DNA of 40,354 bases from positions 1 to 40,354 of the forward strand of contig PABA01000042.1 in NCBI GenBank assembly GCA_002699025.1. The letters are read 5' to 3'. Positions 7,757 to 16,700 of this stretch are shown here, piece by piece (the first letter of the stretch is position 1; the number at the start of each line of letters is the position of its first letter). The notes beneath the pieces are model-generated. The model was not told the origin of the DNA, did no database searches, and worked only from the letters and a program-made list of their open reading frames with translations. The position numbers were made by a program, and so were the translations under genes. Source of the stretch: Sandaracinus sp. (GTDB lineage Bacteria; Myxococcota_A; Polyangia; Polyangiales; Houyiibacteriaceae).

Positions 7757-8725
7757 GTGAGCGAGAGGGAGGCCGCGAAGGGCGAGCCGAAGGTGCGCCT
7801 GGCGTACGGCGTGAAGCTGACGCTGGCGTACGACGGAACGGACTTCCACGGCTGGCAGTCGCAGCCGAAGGTGCGCACGGTCCAGAAGACCGTGGAGCGG
7901 GCCGTGCGGGCGCTGGGGCTGCGCTGCACGCGCATGCGCGGCTGCAGCCGGACCGACGCCGGGGTGCATGCGCTCGGGCAGGTGGCGTCCTTCGCCTGCG
8001 ATCGGGATCTCCCCGAGAAGGCCTGGACCCACGGGCTGAACGGGCTCCTGCCGCCGGACGTGGCGGTGATGGGCGCGGAGGCCGTGGACCGGCGCTACGA
8101 CCCGCGGAACGACACGACCGGGAAGCTCTACCGCTACCAGATCACGGTCGGCGAGACGCGGGACCCGCTCTCGCGGCGGCAGGCCTGGCACCTGAGCTCG
8201 CGCTCGGGGCGCAAGGACATCCCGAAGCACGGGCGTCCGCGGCGGGTGGAGGCCTTCCTGGACCTCGAGGCGATGCGGGACGCGGCGCGGCGGCTCGAAG
8301 GGACGCACGACTTCAAGGCGTTCCGCGCCTACGACGACCGGCGGGAGAACACCGTGCGGACGATGCGCTCGGTGCGGGTGCTGCCCGGCTGGGGAGGCCG
8401 GGAGGACATGCTGGCCATCGAGGTCGAGGGGAACGCCTTCATGAAGAACATGGTGCGCATCCTCGCCGGCACGCTCGTGGACATCGGCCGGCTGCACCTC
8501 GAGCCCAGCCGCATCGATCGGATGCTCGCGCCGGAGGGGCAGCGCAAGGACGGCGGACAGACGGCGCCGGCGATGGGGCTGACGCTGGTGCGGATCGATC
8601 TCGGGCGGGGGGACCACCCGCGAGCGCCGAAGAAGGAGCCGACGGGCGAGGGGGCGCTCACCGGCGAGGTCCGGATGGCGGGCCGGGAGCCGCAGGAGAT
8701 CGGACCCGAGACGGAGGCGCCGTGA
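7757..8725 (+). CDS. truA: tRNA pseudouridine(38-40) synthase
   Basis: A 322-residue TruA, which converts uridines 38-40 of the tRNA anticodon arm to pseudouridine. The catalytic aspartate is D67 in RGCSRTDAGVHALGQ, the family signature. Other conserved parts are LAYDGTDFHGWQ near the N-terminus, the FRAYDD region and GNAFMKNMVRILAGTLVDIG in the second domain. It starts at GTG 7757, ten bases after the barrel gene, without a strong ribosome binding site. The C-terminal 40 or so residues beyond RIDLGRG are an extra charged tail that ordinary bacterial TruA lacks. A loop after SRRQAWHLSSRSG also carries an insertion (RKDIPKHGRPRRVEA). The stop overlaps the next GTG by four bases, so it is translationally coupled to the Ala/Glu-repeat protein. 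Confidence 0.95.
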   Translation: MSEREAAKGEPKVRLAYGVKLTLAYDGTDFHGWQSQPKVRTVQKTVERAVRALGLRCTRMRGCSRTDAGVHALGQVASFACDRDLPEKAWTHGLNGLLPPDVAVMGAEAVDRRYDPRNDTTGKLYRYQITVGETRDPLSRRQAWHLSSRSGRKDIPKHGRPRRVEAFLDLEAMRDAARRLEGTHDFKAFRAYDDRRENTVRTMRSVRVLPGWGGREDMLAIEVEGNAFMKNMVRILAGTLVDIGRLHLEPSRIDRMLAPEGQRKDGGQTAPAMGLTLVRIDLGRGDHPRAPKKEPTGEGALTGEVRMAGREPQEIGPETEAP

Positions 8726-9759
8726 GGGCGCGCGTCGAGCTGGCGCTGGGGCTCGCGCTGGGGCTCGCGCTGGGGCTCGACGGGGTGGCGGTGGCGCAGG
8801 AGGGGGCCGCGGAAGCCCCGGTGGAAGCCGAGGCCGACGCGGGGGCCGAAACCGAAGCCCGAGCAGAAGCCGACGCGGGGGCCGAAACCGAAGCCGAAGC
8901 AGAAGCCGACGCGGGCGCCGAAGCCGAAGCCCGAGCAGACGCCGACGCGGGGGCCGAAGCCGAAGCCCAAGCCCCTGCCGAAGCCCAAGCTCCAGCCGAA
9001 GACCAAGCTCCAGCCCAAGCGCGAGCGGATGCCCGAGCCGGAGCGGATGCGGAAGCCCGAGGCCGAGCAGAAGCTCCATCAGCTGAAGCCCGAGCCGGAG
9101 CGGACGCGGAAGCGGGCGCGCAGCCGTCCGACGCGAAGGTGGCGGTCGTCGTCACCGGCGATCCGGACGGGCTGCTCCAGGACGCCGCGCAGCGCCTCGA
9201 GCGCGCGCTCGAAGGCCGCGTCGTCCTGCCGAGCGACCCGGGACTCCGGGCCGCGCTCCGGGGAGAGCCGGGCGAGGACGACGGGCTCGAGCGGGTCCGC
9301 CGCGAGCGGCGCCGGCTCGGCTGGGGCGACGACGACTCGGAGGGCCTCCTCGCCCTCGGCCGCATGGTGGGGGCCGACGCCGTCGTCGCCCTCCGCCGCC
9401 GGGAAGGCGCCGTCGAGCTCGAGGTCTTCGACGTCGGCGCCCTCGCCTTCTTCGAGGATCGCCCCGCCCTCGAGCCACTGGACGAAGCCGCCGCCTTCGT
9501 CGTCGCCGCCGCCCGCGCCGCCCACCGCCGCCGCGGCGCGCCCCCGCCCCGGGAGGTCGCCCGTCACGCCGAGCCCCCCGAGAGCGACGAAGAAGTCGAT
9601 GACCTCCCCCCGGCACGCGCGTGGCTCCGCGAGAACTGGGCCTACCTCGTGGGCGGCCTCCTCCTCGCCGGCACGCTCGTCTTCTTCGTCGTGCGCGCCC
9701 GCCGCGGCGATGACGATCCACCGCCGCCGGTGCTACGCTTCGGCTTCGGGGCGGAGTGA
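8722..9759 (+). CDS. Ala/Glu-repeat exported membrane protein, unknown function
   Basis: A 345-residue protein starting at GTG 8722. Its signal peptide (1-26, ending VAVAQ) has a hydrophobic core that is itself a repeat, LGLALGLALGL, from 12-bp DNA repeats. Residues about 27-135 are low-complexity Ala/Glu/Asp repeats such as EADAGAETEARA. A globular region follows (about 137-260) starting KVAVVVTGDPDGLLQDAAQRL, with a GADAVVALRR segment. A single C-terminal transmembrane helix (about 305-324) and a short tail end the protein. It is probably periplasmic with an inner-membrane anchor. It is coupled to truA and followed 19 bases later by a membrane metallopeptidase, so a joint envelope role is possible. 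I recognise no family. Confidence 0.72.
   Translation: MRARVELALGLALGLALGLDGVAVAQEGAAEAPVEAEADAGAETEARAEADAGAETEAEAEADAGAEAEARADADAGAEAEAQAPAEAQAPAEDQAPAQARADARAGADAEARGRAEAPSAEARAGADAEAGAQPSDAKVAVVVTGDPDGLLQDAAQRLERALEGRVVLPSDPGLRAALRGEPGEDDGLERVRRERRRLGWGDDDSEGLLALGRMVGADAVVALRRREGAVELEVFDVGALAFFEDRPALEPLDEAAAFVVAAARAAHRRRGAPPPREVARHAEPPESDEEVDDLPPARAWLRENWAYLVGGLLLAGTLVFFVVRARRGDDDPPPPVLRFGFGAE
8737..9120 (+). repeat. Low-complexity hexamer/dodecamer repeats inside a coding region
   Basis: Three copies of a 12-bp unit (CTGGGGCTCGCG type) encode the signal-peptide core. They are followed by about 300 bases of GCC-phased hexamers (GAAGCC, GAGGCC, GACGCG, GGGGCC) encoding Ala/Glu/Asp repeats. 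The array stays in one frame throughout, unlike the GCT array at 39850-40205. Confidence 0.8.
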
Positions 9760-9778
9760 AGGGCCTCGGCACACGACG

Positions 9779-10978
9779 ATGAGCACGGCGGGATCCGGGG
9801 CGCAGGGCGAGCACCACGCGGGCGGCGCGCGCCGCCGCCCCACCCCCCGGCGCATCTGGCACGCCCTCGCCGCCTTCCTCCTCGTCCTCTTCGCGGCGCT
9901 GATCGAGCCGACGGGCCTCCACGCCCACGCGCCGGCAGACGAGGTGACGGCCGGCGGCCGGCTCACGCTGCCCCGCGCCCCCTCCGACTTCAACGAGGCG
10001 CGCGACGGCGAGGTCCGCTGGGACTATCCGCGGGCCCTCGAGAGCGACGTGAGCGCGCTCCGCGAGCGCCTGCCCGAGCTCTGGGCCGGGCTGGAGGCGG
10101 ATCTCGGCGTGGACGTGGAGGACGCGCTCGTCATCCGGGTCGCCCGGAACCCGGACGAGATGCGCCGGCTGGCGCCGGAGGGCATGCCCCCGCCGAGCTA
10201 CGCGACCGGCGTGGCCTACCCGCACGCGGGGCTCATCTTGCTCTCGATGACGGCCCCCGAGAGCTGGGGTGTCCCGGACGCCGAAGAGGTCTTCCACCAC
10301 GAGCTCAGCCACGTCGCGCTGCGCCGGGCCGTGCGCGGCCGCGAGATGCCGCGCTGGTTCGTGGAGGGCGTGGCCATCCACCAGTCGGGCGAGCAGTCCC
10401 TCGAGCGCTTCGAGACGCTCTGGGATGGCCACGGGGCGGGCGACCTGATCCCCCTGGCGGAGCTCGACGGGCGCTTCCCGGCGCGGGCCCACGAGGTCGA
10501 CATGGCCTACGCGCAGGCCGCCGACGTCGTGACCTTCCTGCGGCGCGACGATCGGGGCGCCCGGCGCTTCCGCGAGCTGATCGAGGAGATGCGCGAGGGG
10601 GCCGGCTTCGACGCCGCCCTGCTCGACGCCTACGCGCTCACGCCGACCCAGCTCGAGCGCGAGTGGCTCGCCGAGCTCGACGATCGCATGAGCTCCTGGC
10701 CCGTGCTCGTCGGCGGGGGCACGTTCTGGGTCCTCGCCGCCGTGCTCCTCGTCTGGGCCTGGCGCCGGCGCCGCAGCCAGGCGAAGAAGAAGCTCGCCGC
10801 CATGGAGGCGGAGGAGCGAGAGCGGGACCAGACCTTCGAGCGGCTCGAGCGCATCATCGATGCGCGGGTCGAGCGCGAGGAGCAGCCCCTCCTGCTGGTC
10901 AGCGCGGACCCGCCCCAGGGTCGCGAGCCGGGCGTGCCGACCGTCGAGCACGACGGTCGACAACACACGCTCCACTAG
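9779..10978 (+). CDS. Membrane-anchored MA-type metallopeptidase (gluzincin)
   Basis: A 399-residue protein from ATG 9779. The zinc motif is H174-E175-L-S-H178 (VFHHELSHVALRRA), and a downstream WFVEGVA with E196 supplies the third ligand as in gluzincins. This is the peptidase-MA-like arrangement. An N-terminal hydrophobic segment (about 27-45) and a second helix (about 308-328) followed by RRRR suggest the catalytic domain lies in the periplasm, with about 70 residues of charged, partly coiled-coil C-terminus in the cytoplasm. The frame is open upstream, but that part overlaps the real preceding gene out of frame. It lies 19 bases after the Ala/Glu-repeat protein, in the same operon. Substrate unknown. 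A 9-bp hairpin follows the stop. Confidence 0.85.
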   Translation: MSTAGSGAQGEHHAGGARRRPTPRRIWHALAAFLLVLFAALIEPTGLHAHAPADEVTAGGRLTLPRAPSDFNEARDGEVRWDYPRALESDVSALRERLPELWAGLEADLGVDVEDALVIRVARNPDEMRRLAPEGMPPPSYATGVAYPHAGLILLSMTAPESWGVPDAEEVFHHELSHVALRRAVRGREMPRWFVEGVAIHQSGEQSLERFETLWDGHGAGDLIPLAELDGRFPARAHEVDMAYAQAADVVTFLRRDDRGARRFRELIEEMREGAGFDAALLDAYALTPTQLEREWLAELDDRMSSWPVLVGGGTFWVLAAVLLVWAWRRRRSQAKKKLAAMEAEERERDQTFERLERIIDARVEREEQPLLLVSADPPQGREPGVPTVEHDGRQHTLH

Positions 10979-10993
10979 CGACCGGTCGCTCTG

Positions 10994-11014
10994 GCGAAAT
11001 CCGGGGGATTTCGC
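10994..11014. terminator. 9-bp perfect hairpin after the metallopeptidase gene
   Basis: GCGAAATCC (10994-11002) pairs with GGATTTCGC (11006-11014) around GGG, fifteen bases past the stop codon. The stem is AT-richer than the surroundings. No T-run follows, so the termination role is inferred from position and stem quality. Confidence 0.6.
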
Positions 11015-11040
11015 GGGGGGAGGCGAAGGGAGCCGAGCTG

Positions 11041-11100
11041 GTCGTCCACCGCCCGGTCGTCCACCGCCCGGTCGTCCACCGCCCCATCGTCCACCGCCCC
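11041..11100. repeat. 15-bp tandem repeat, four units
   Basis: Four head-to-tail units at 11041, 11056, 11071 and 11086 of the form GTCGTCCACCGCCCG; the third and fourth vary at the ends. They lie between the metallopeptidase stop and the minus-strand small gene and have no coding support. Confidence 0.9.
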
Positions 11101-11150
11101 ATGCTCGGCGGCTTGGCGACCAGGACGTGCGGACGGCGGGGACCCGACAG

Positions 11151-11184
11151 CTCCCATGGGAGAGCTGCTCCCATGGGAGAGCTG
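11151..11184. repeat. Two 17-bp repeats, each with a 12-bp palindrome
   Basis: CTCCCATGGGAGAGCTG occurs twice in tandem (11151-11167, 11168-11184). Each unit holds the perfect palindrome CTCCCATGGGAG. It could be a tandem binding site or another slippage product of the same intergenic tract. Confidence 0.8.
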
Positions 11185-11216
11185 CGCTTCAGCGGGAGTC
11201 TGGAATCCCGCCCGAA

Positions 11217-11236
11217 CGAGGCGCCGCAGCGCCTCG
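11217..11236 (-). terminator. 8-bp hairpin directly after the small basic gene
   Basis: CGAGGCGC (11217-11224) pairs with GCGCCTCG (11229-11236) around a four-base loop. On the minus strand it starts three bases after the stop codon of the 43-residue gene. No T-tract is present. Confidence 0.6.
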
Positions 11237-11239
11237 CTC

Positions 11240-11371
11240 TCAGTCGTTCTTGTCCTTGTGGATGGGGAACTTCGGCGTGGTGCCGTTCTTCTCGAGCGCC
11301 TTCTTGCGCTTCTTCCCCATGCTCTTCTGCTTGAGCTGCCGACGCGTCTTGGTCTTGCTGGTGTCGCTCAT
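11240..11371 (-). CDS. Small highly basic protein, 43 residues
   Basis: This is a short gene buried in a longer open frame. The ATG at 11371 has a good ribosome binding site, GGAG, six bases upstream. The product begins MSDTSKTKTRRQLKQKSMGK and ends FPIHKDKND; about a third of the residues are Lys or Arg. The lysine-rich helix followed by GTTPKFPIH looks like a conserved small protein of deltaproteobacterial lineages that I remember only as hypothetical. Strong hairpins flank it: an 11-bp stem with one bulge at 11381-11408 in the leader, and an 8-bp stem right after the stop. The charge suggests nucleic-acid or ribosome binding, which is inference. Confidence 0.72.
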   Translation of the reverse strand: MSDTSKTKTRRQLKQKSMGKKRKKALEKNGTTPKFPIHKDKND

Positions 11372-11380
11372 GATTGACTC

Positions 11381-11408
11381 CGGGCCTCGCGTGAGCCGCG
11401 AGGGCCCG
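11381..11408 (-). promoter_or_regulatory. Long leader hairpin upstream of the small basic gene
   Basis: CGGGCCTCGCG (11381-11391) pairs with CGCGAGGGCCCG (11397-11408) with a single bulged G and a five-base loop. It lies immediately upstream of the ribosome binding site of the 43-residue gene. It could be a leader stem controlling translation or an attenuator; whether it lies within the transcript is not known. Confidence 0.5.
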
Positions 11409-11538
11409 TCGAGATAATGCGCGGGCGCCGCCATCGCAAGCGGATTCCGCGCCCGCGGCGGTCCTCGCTGCCTGGGAAGGGCACCGGATCTGGCCCGCTC
11501 GCGCCCGGACGGTCCGCGGGCCCGGAGAAGGGCTCCGG

Positions 11539-12477
11539 TCAGACGAGGCCAGGCCAGCGGTGGGCCGCCCAGGCGCCCCGGATGGCCTCGCGAAGCGACG
11601 CCGGGAGGGGACCCCGCGCGAGGGCGTCGAGGTTGGCCTCGAGGTGCGCGGGGCGCGTCGTCCCGACCAGGGTCGTGTGGACCCCGGGGGCGAAGGCGGC
11701 GAAGCGGAGGGCGAGCTCGGCCACGCCGCCTGGTAGCGCGGGGGCCCGGAGCGCGGGCGGGAGCCGCTCGAAGCGCTGGCGGAGCTCGAGCCGGTCGGGA
11801 GAGGGCGCGTCGCCGAGGCCGGCGAAGACCGCGTTCAGGAGCGGGCGCTTGGCGAGCACGCCCGCGCCCGCCGGGAGCCCCTCCTCGAGGGCTTCCTGGT
11901 CGACGAGGTTGTGGCTCACCTGGAAGGCGCCGAAGAGCGGCTCGCGCTTCGCCGCGCGGAGCCCGGGACCATCCCCCGAGTAGCCCGCGCCCCGCACGTC
12001 GCCCGCCTCGACCGCGTCCCGGAGCGCCGCGAGCACGTCCTCGCGCGCGAGCGTCTCGGGCGGGCAGGAGTGGAGGAAGGCGAGGTCGAGGCGCTCGGTG
12101 CGGAGGCGCCGGAGCGCCTGGTGGACGCCACGGCGGATGCACTCGCCCGTCCAGTCCGGGGCCCCCTCGACGCCGTAGCCGAGCTTCGTCGAGAGGAGCA
12201 CACCCTCGCGCCGCCCCTCGAGGTGCCGCCCGAGGCGCTCCTCCGAGCGGCCGTAGGAGGGCGCCGTGTCGATCAGGGTGACGCCCCGCTCGAGGGCGCT
12301 CCCGAGGACGCGATCGACCGCGTCCTCCTCGAGGCTCGCCGCGCCGAGAGGCCCGGCGCCGAGGCCGAGGGCCGGTGCGTCGAAGCCGTGCGCGCCGAAG
12401 GGCCGGCGGGGGGCTGCCGGAGGCGTATCGGGCCGTGCCGGAGCCGAGGACGCTTCGGGGGGTCGCGCGTCGTTCAC
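11539..12477 (-). CDS. Aldo/keto reductase family protein
   Basis: A 312-residue NAD(P)H-dependent TIM-barrel oxidoreductase. The catalytic tetrad is complete: D70 and Y75 in LIDTAPSYG, K98 in LLSTKLGYG and H136 in AFLHSCPP. GLGAGPLG near the N-terminus and the late VGTTRPAHLEANL cofactor-phosphate region are also typical. The first 25 or so residues are Ala/Pro-rich and non-conserved, so the GTG at 12477 may be slightly too far upstream. It lies downstream of the aminotransferase on the same strand, separated by 290 bases that contain a 23-bp repeat array. The substrate cannot be read from sequence. Confidence 0.9.
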   Translation of the reverse strand: MNDARPPEASSAPARPDTPPAAPRRPFGAHGFDAPALGLGAGPLGAASLEEDAVDRVLGSALERGVTLIDTAPSYGRSEERLGRHLEGRREGVLLSTKLGYGVEGAPDWTGECIRRGVHQALRRLRTERLDLAFLHSCPPETLAREDVLAALRDAVEAGDVRGAGYSGDGPGLRAAKREPLFGAFQVSHNLVDQEALEEGLPAGAGVLAKRPLLNAVFAGLGDAPSPDRLELRQRFERLPPALRAPALPGGVAELALRFAAFAPGVHTTLVGTTRPAHLEANLDALARGPLPASLREAIRGAWAAHRWPGLV

Positions 12478-12617
12478 TCGAGCGAAGCTGGCGCGCCCCG
12501 CCCTCCCCGGCCAGCGCCGAGGGGCGAGCTGACGGCTCCGCGGTCGATCCCGACGGCGCGGCGGTCGGCCGGCCCCGGGGAGCTCCCCTCGGCCCGGCGT
12601 ACGACGGTGGAGGCGGC

Positions 12618-12776
12618 GGACCTCCAGACTCCCGGAGAGGCGTCCGCAGGACTCCCCGAGAGCCGTCCGCAGGGCTCCCCGAGAGGCGTCCGCAGGGCTC
12701 CCGGAGAGCCGTCCGCAGGACTACCGCTGAGGCGTCCGCAGGACTCCCGCTGAGGCGTCCGCAGGACTCAGTCGAG
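12618..12776. repeat. 23-bp tandem repeat array, about seven units, abutting a stop codon
   Basis: Units begin at 12618 (diverged), 12641, 12664, 12687, 12710, 12733 and 12756 (partial). Each carries CGTCCGCAGGAC or a one-base variant followed by a C/G-rich spacer. GTCC and GGAC pair around three bases, giving a hairpin per unit. The last unit runs into the stop codon (12768-12770) of the aminotransferase gene. The core is the reverse complement of that in the array at 1-104. Confidence 0.9.
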
Positions 12777-13640
12777 CCGGGACGGGACGGTCTCCCGGTA
12801 GCGCTCGAGCAGCGCCCGCGCCGTCGGACCGACCTCGCCGCTCCCGAGCGCCGCGCCGTCCACGGCGCGGATCGGCATCACCTCGCGCGTCGAGCTCGTC
12901 AAGAAGGCCTCGTCCGCCCCGCGCAGCGCCTCCACCTCGAGCGGCCCCTCTTCGACCCGCAGGCCGACGTCGGCCGCCAGCTCCAGCACGATTCCCCGCG
13001 TCACCCCCGGCAGCACCCCCGCCGCCGGCGTGCGCAGCACGTCTCCGCACACCACGAACACGTTGCTCGTCGCCCCCTCGAGCACGTCCTCGCCGTCCAC
13101 CAGGATCGCCTCGTAGGCCCCCCGCGCACGCGCCTCCCGCGCCGCCAGCACGCTCACCAGGTAGCTCCCCGCCTTCGCCTGCGCGTGACTCCGCGCCCCC
13201 TGCACCAGGCAGACCTCGACGCCCCGCGCGTAGAGCTCCGGCGGGTGCCCGGCGAAGGGCGCCGCCAGGATCACCCGCCGCGCCCCGTCGTCGGCCAGCG
13301 CCGGCGCGTCCCCCCGGGTCACCATCAGCCGCACGCGCCGCTCGTCCTCGCTCGCGCCGAGCAGCCCGCGCACCTCCTCGCGGAGCCCCTCCGGCCCCAC
13401 CGGGAGCGCGATCTCGAGCGCGGCGGCGGAGCGTTCGAGCCGCGCCAGGTGCCGGTCGAGGGCGTGGGCCCGGCGCCCGTAGCTCCGGAAGGTCTCGAAG
13501 ACCGAGTCCCCATAGAGGAACCCGCGGTCCGTGACGGGCACGCGCGCCTCGTCGAGGGCCATCACCTCCCCGTCGATGGCCACGAGCGTCCCGGCGCGGG
13601 CGGGAGCGAGCGGGCGGGTCGCGTCGTTCGTCTCGTTCAC
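12768..13640 (-). CDS. Class IV PLP-dependent aminotransferase (branched-chain / D-amino acid / ADC-lyase type)
   Basis: A 290-residue fold-type IV PLP enzyme. The N-terminal signature is GFLYGDSVFETFRSYGRR. The PLP lysine is K156 in SHAQAKAGSYLVSVLA, and the later VLEGATSNVFVV motif carries the glutamate E188. The family contains IlvE (branched-chain aminotransferase), D-amino-acid aminotransferase and PabC. The GDSVFETFR and LTSSTREVMPI segments do not settle which, although the compact length favours Dat/PabC-like members. The start is a GTG at 13640. It lies 117 bases downstream of the giant TPR gene on the same strand. Confidence 0.9.
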   Translation of the reverse strand: MNETNDATRPLAPARAGTLVAIDGEVMALDEARVPVTDRGFLYGDSVFETFRSYGRRAHALDRHLARLERSAAALEIALPVGPEGLREEVRGLLGASEDERRVRLMVTRGDAPALADDGARRVILAAPFAGHPPELYARGVEVCLVQGARSHAQAKAGSYLVSVLAAREARARGAYEAILVDGEDVLEGATSNVFVVCGDVLRTPAAGVLPGVTRGIVLELAADVGLRVEEGPLEVEALRGADEAFLTSSTREVMPIRAVDGAALGSGEVGPTARALLERYRETVPSRLD

Positions 13641-13757
13641 GCGCCCAGCATGGGGTCAGCCGCCCCGGAAAGCGACCGCCCCGCGCCACGCGTGAGCACC
13701 GCCTTCCGGGCCCGGCGCGGCACGCGAGCCGCCGACGCGCGAGCCAGCGCCGGCTCC

Positions 13758-16700
13758 TCAGCCGATCTGCTCGAGGAGCGCCTTCGCCTGCGCGTGCTCC
13801 GCGTCCTCGGAGACCGCCCGGTCCAGCATCGACTTCGCCTTCCGCGCGTCGCCCTGCTGGTGCGAGATGTCACCCAGGTAGAAGTACACGTCCGCCTTGG
13901 TGATCCCCGCGCTCTCGTCGAGCTTCTGCAGGAGCAGCGCCCGGAAGGTCTTCTGCGCCCGCGCGAGGTCCCCCTGCCGGTGCGTCAGCTTCCCGAGGTC
14001 CCGCAGGATCGCCACGTTCGTGAGGTCGATCTTGAAGGCCGCGTCGTAGTGCTTCAGCGCGCCCTCCTGATCCCCCATGCCCTCGAGCGCCCGCCCGAGC
14101 CGATGGTGGTACTGCGCGAGCTCCTTGCTGCGCCGCGTGCCGAAGCTCTCGATGATCTTCTCGAGCACGGGCACGGCGTCCTGCTGGCGCCCGGCCTCGA
14201 TGTAGAGGTCGCAGAGCGGCAGCAGCACCTCGCGGTCGTCCGGCGTCAGCTCGGCCGCCCGCTCGAGGTAGCCCACCCCGGTCGCCGCGTCGCCGAGCTT
14301 CTCCATGTAGAGGTCCGCGATGCGCTTGAGGTGCGCGACCTTCGCCGCGTCCTCCTCGATGCCCGCGAGCTCCTCGTCGAGCATCTGCGCGAGCGCCGCC
14401 CACTCCTCGTGCTTCTCGTAGTGCGCCTTGAGCAGCTCGCGCGTCGCCTCCGAGGGCTGCAGCTCGTTCGCCGCCACCAGCGCCCCGGCGGCCCGCGCCG
14501 GATCCTCGAGCTTCTCTTCGGCGAGCTCGGCGATGCGGAGGCTCGTCTTCGCCGCCTCGGCCGGCTCCTGCAGGCCGCGCAGCCGCTCGAGATCCGCGGC
14601 CACGGCCGCCCACTCGCCCTGCGCCTCGTGCAGCCCGGCGAGCCGCTCCACGGCCGCCACGTCCTGCGGATCGAGCGTGAGCACCCGGTCGAGCGCCGCG
14701 CCCGCCGCCGCGAGATCCTCGCGCTGCTCCTCGTGGAGCCCGGCCAGCCGCACCAGGAAGCCCTTCTGGGTCGCCACGTCGCCGAGCGCCGCCGCGTCGT
14801 CCGCGCGCCGCTCGAGGAGCTCCGCCAGCTCGTCCCAGCTCTCCTCGGCCTCGAGCAGCCGCCCGAGCTCGTCCAGGGCCTCGCCGTTCGACGGGTCAAT
14901 CTCCAGGATCTCCCGCAGCTGGCTCATGGCCTCGTCGCGCTTGCCGAAGGCCTTCTCCATCAGCCGCGCCAGCCGCACGCGCGCCGCCACCCGCTCCTCG
15001 TCGCTCGTCGCGATCTCGAGGCGCCGATCCAGCAGCCCGCGCAGGTCGTCCCAGCGCTCCGCCTGCTCGTAGAGGGGCTCGAGCGCCCCGATGGCCTCCA
15101 GGTCCTCCGGCGCCTCCTCGAGCACGCCCTCGAGGGCGCTCGTCGCGCGCTCCGCGTCCTCGAGCGGTCCGGCGAAGACCTCGGCGAGCTGACGCCGGAG
15201 CCCCAGGCGCTCCTCCGGGTCCATCTCGACCTCGATGCGCTTCTCGAGCAGGGGCACGACCGCGTCCCAGCGCCCCTCCGACTGGCGGATGCGGCCGAGG
15301 TCCGCGAGCGCCTCCGCGTCGCTGCCGTCGATCTCGAGGATGGCCTCGTAGCACTCGCCCGCGACCCCCGGCGACTGGAGCGCCGACTCGGCGAGCCGCG
15401 CCGCCTCGCGCAGCCGATCCTTCTTCGAGAACTCGTCGAGCTCGATCTCCGCCCAGGCGCGGAGCGCCGCCACGAGGTCCGCCTCGCGCTCGGGCACGCG
15501 CAGCAGCTCCACGAGCTGCCGATGGGCCTCGCCCGCCTCCGGGTCCGCCTCGATGGCCGCCCGCAGGCGCCCCTCGGCCGCCTCTCCGTCGCCGAGCTGG
15601 TCGCGGTACCAGCGGGCCGCCCGCAGGTTCAGCTCCCGCCCGAGCTCCCGGTCGAGGTCGCCGGCCTCGGCGATCTTCTCGATCATCCCCCGGAGCGACT
15701 CCCAGGCGCCCCAGGCCGTGGCCAGGCGCTCGACCTCCTCGAGGATCATCTCGTCCCGCGGATCGATCTCGAAGGCCTTCCGCATCGACGCGAGGGCCTT
15801 GTCCGGCTGGCCGAGGTCGTTCTCCCAGAGCTGCGCCGCCTCCTGGAGCATCTGCACGCGCTCTCCGTCCGTGTCGGCGAGGTGGATGCGGATGTCGTAG
15901 AGGCCCGCGATGCGGTCCATGGCGCCGGTCTCGCGGAAGGCCGTCTCGAGCGTGTCGACCACGTCGAGCGCCAGCTCCTCGTTCTCGCCGAGGCGCTGGA
16001 GCCCGTCGAGGGCCGCGTCGTGGCCCGGGTCCCGCTCGACGACCTCCTGGTAGGCCGCGAAGGCTCCCCGGAGATCGCCGAACTGCTTCTCGCGCAGCTC
16101 CCCGAGGCGCACGAGCAGGGCCGCACGCTCGGTCGGATCGTCGGCCATGGAGATGCGCCGCTCGAGCACCTCCGAGAGGGGCGTCCAGCTCTCCGTCTTC
16201 ACGTGCAGCCGGTCGAGGGCCGCGAGCAGGTCGACGTCGTCGCCCACCTGCTCGAGCGCGCGCTGGTAGGCCTCGACGGCCCGCGCGTCGTCCTCGAGCC
16301 GCTCCTCGGCGATGCGCGCGAGGCGCACGTAGAGCCCCCGGGCCACGACGGGGTCGAGGGCCGAGCTCGCCCGGCTCGCCAGCGTGTCCGCGAGCTTGCC
16401 GTAGCCATCGGTGGCCGCCGCGAGCCGCTCGAGGTTCTCGGCGATCTCCTCGTCGCTCGGATCCTCGCCGAGGGCCCGCGCCAGCGCGTCGAAGGCGCCG
16501 CTCGCGTCTTGCAGCCCGTTCTCGCGCACCTCCGCGAGGGCGATGAGCTCCTGCTTCTTGTCGAGCGGATCGAGCGCCGCGTCGGCCTTCAGCTTCTTCA
16601 GATCCGCGAGGAGGTCCCAGCGCTCCTGGAGGTGGAGCAGGGGCTCGAGGATCTCCGCCGCCTGGGCCCGGTAGTCCTCGAGCTGGCTGATGCGCACCAG

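Noticed and set aside
12618-12776. CRISPR array
   Set aside because: The 23-bp units abut each other without unique spacers and overlap a gene end.
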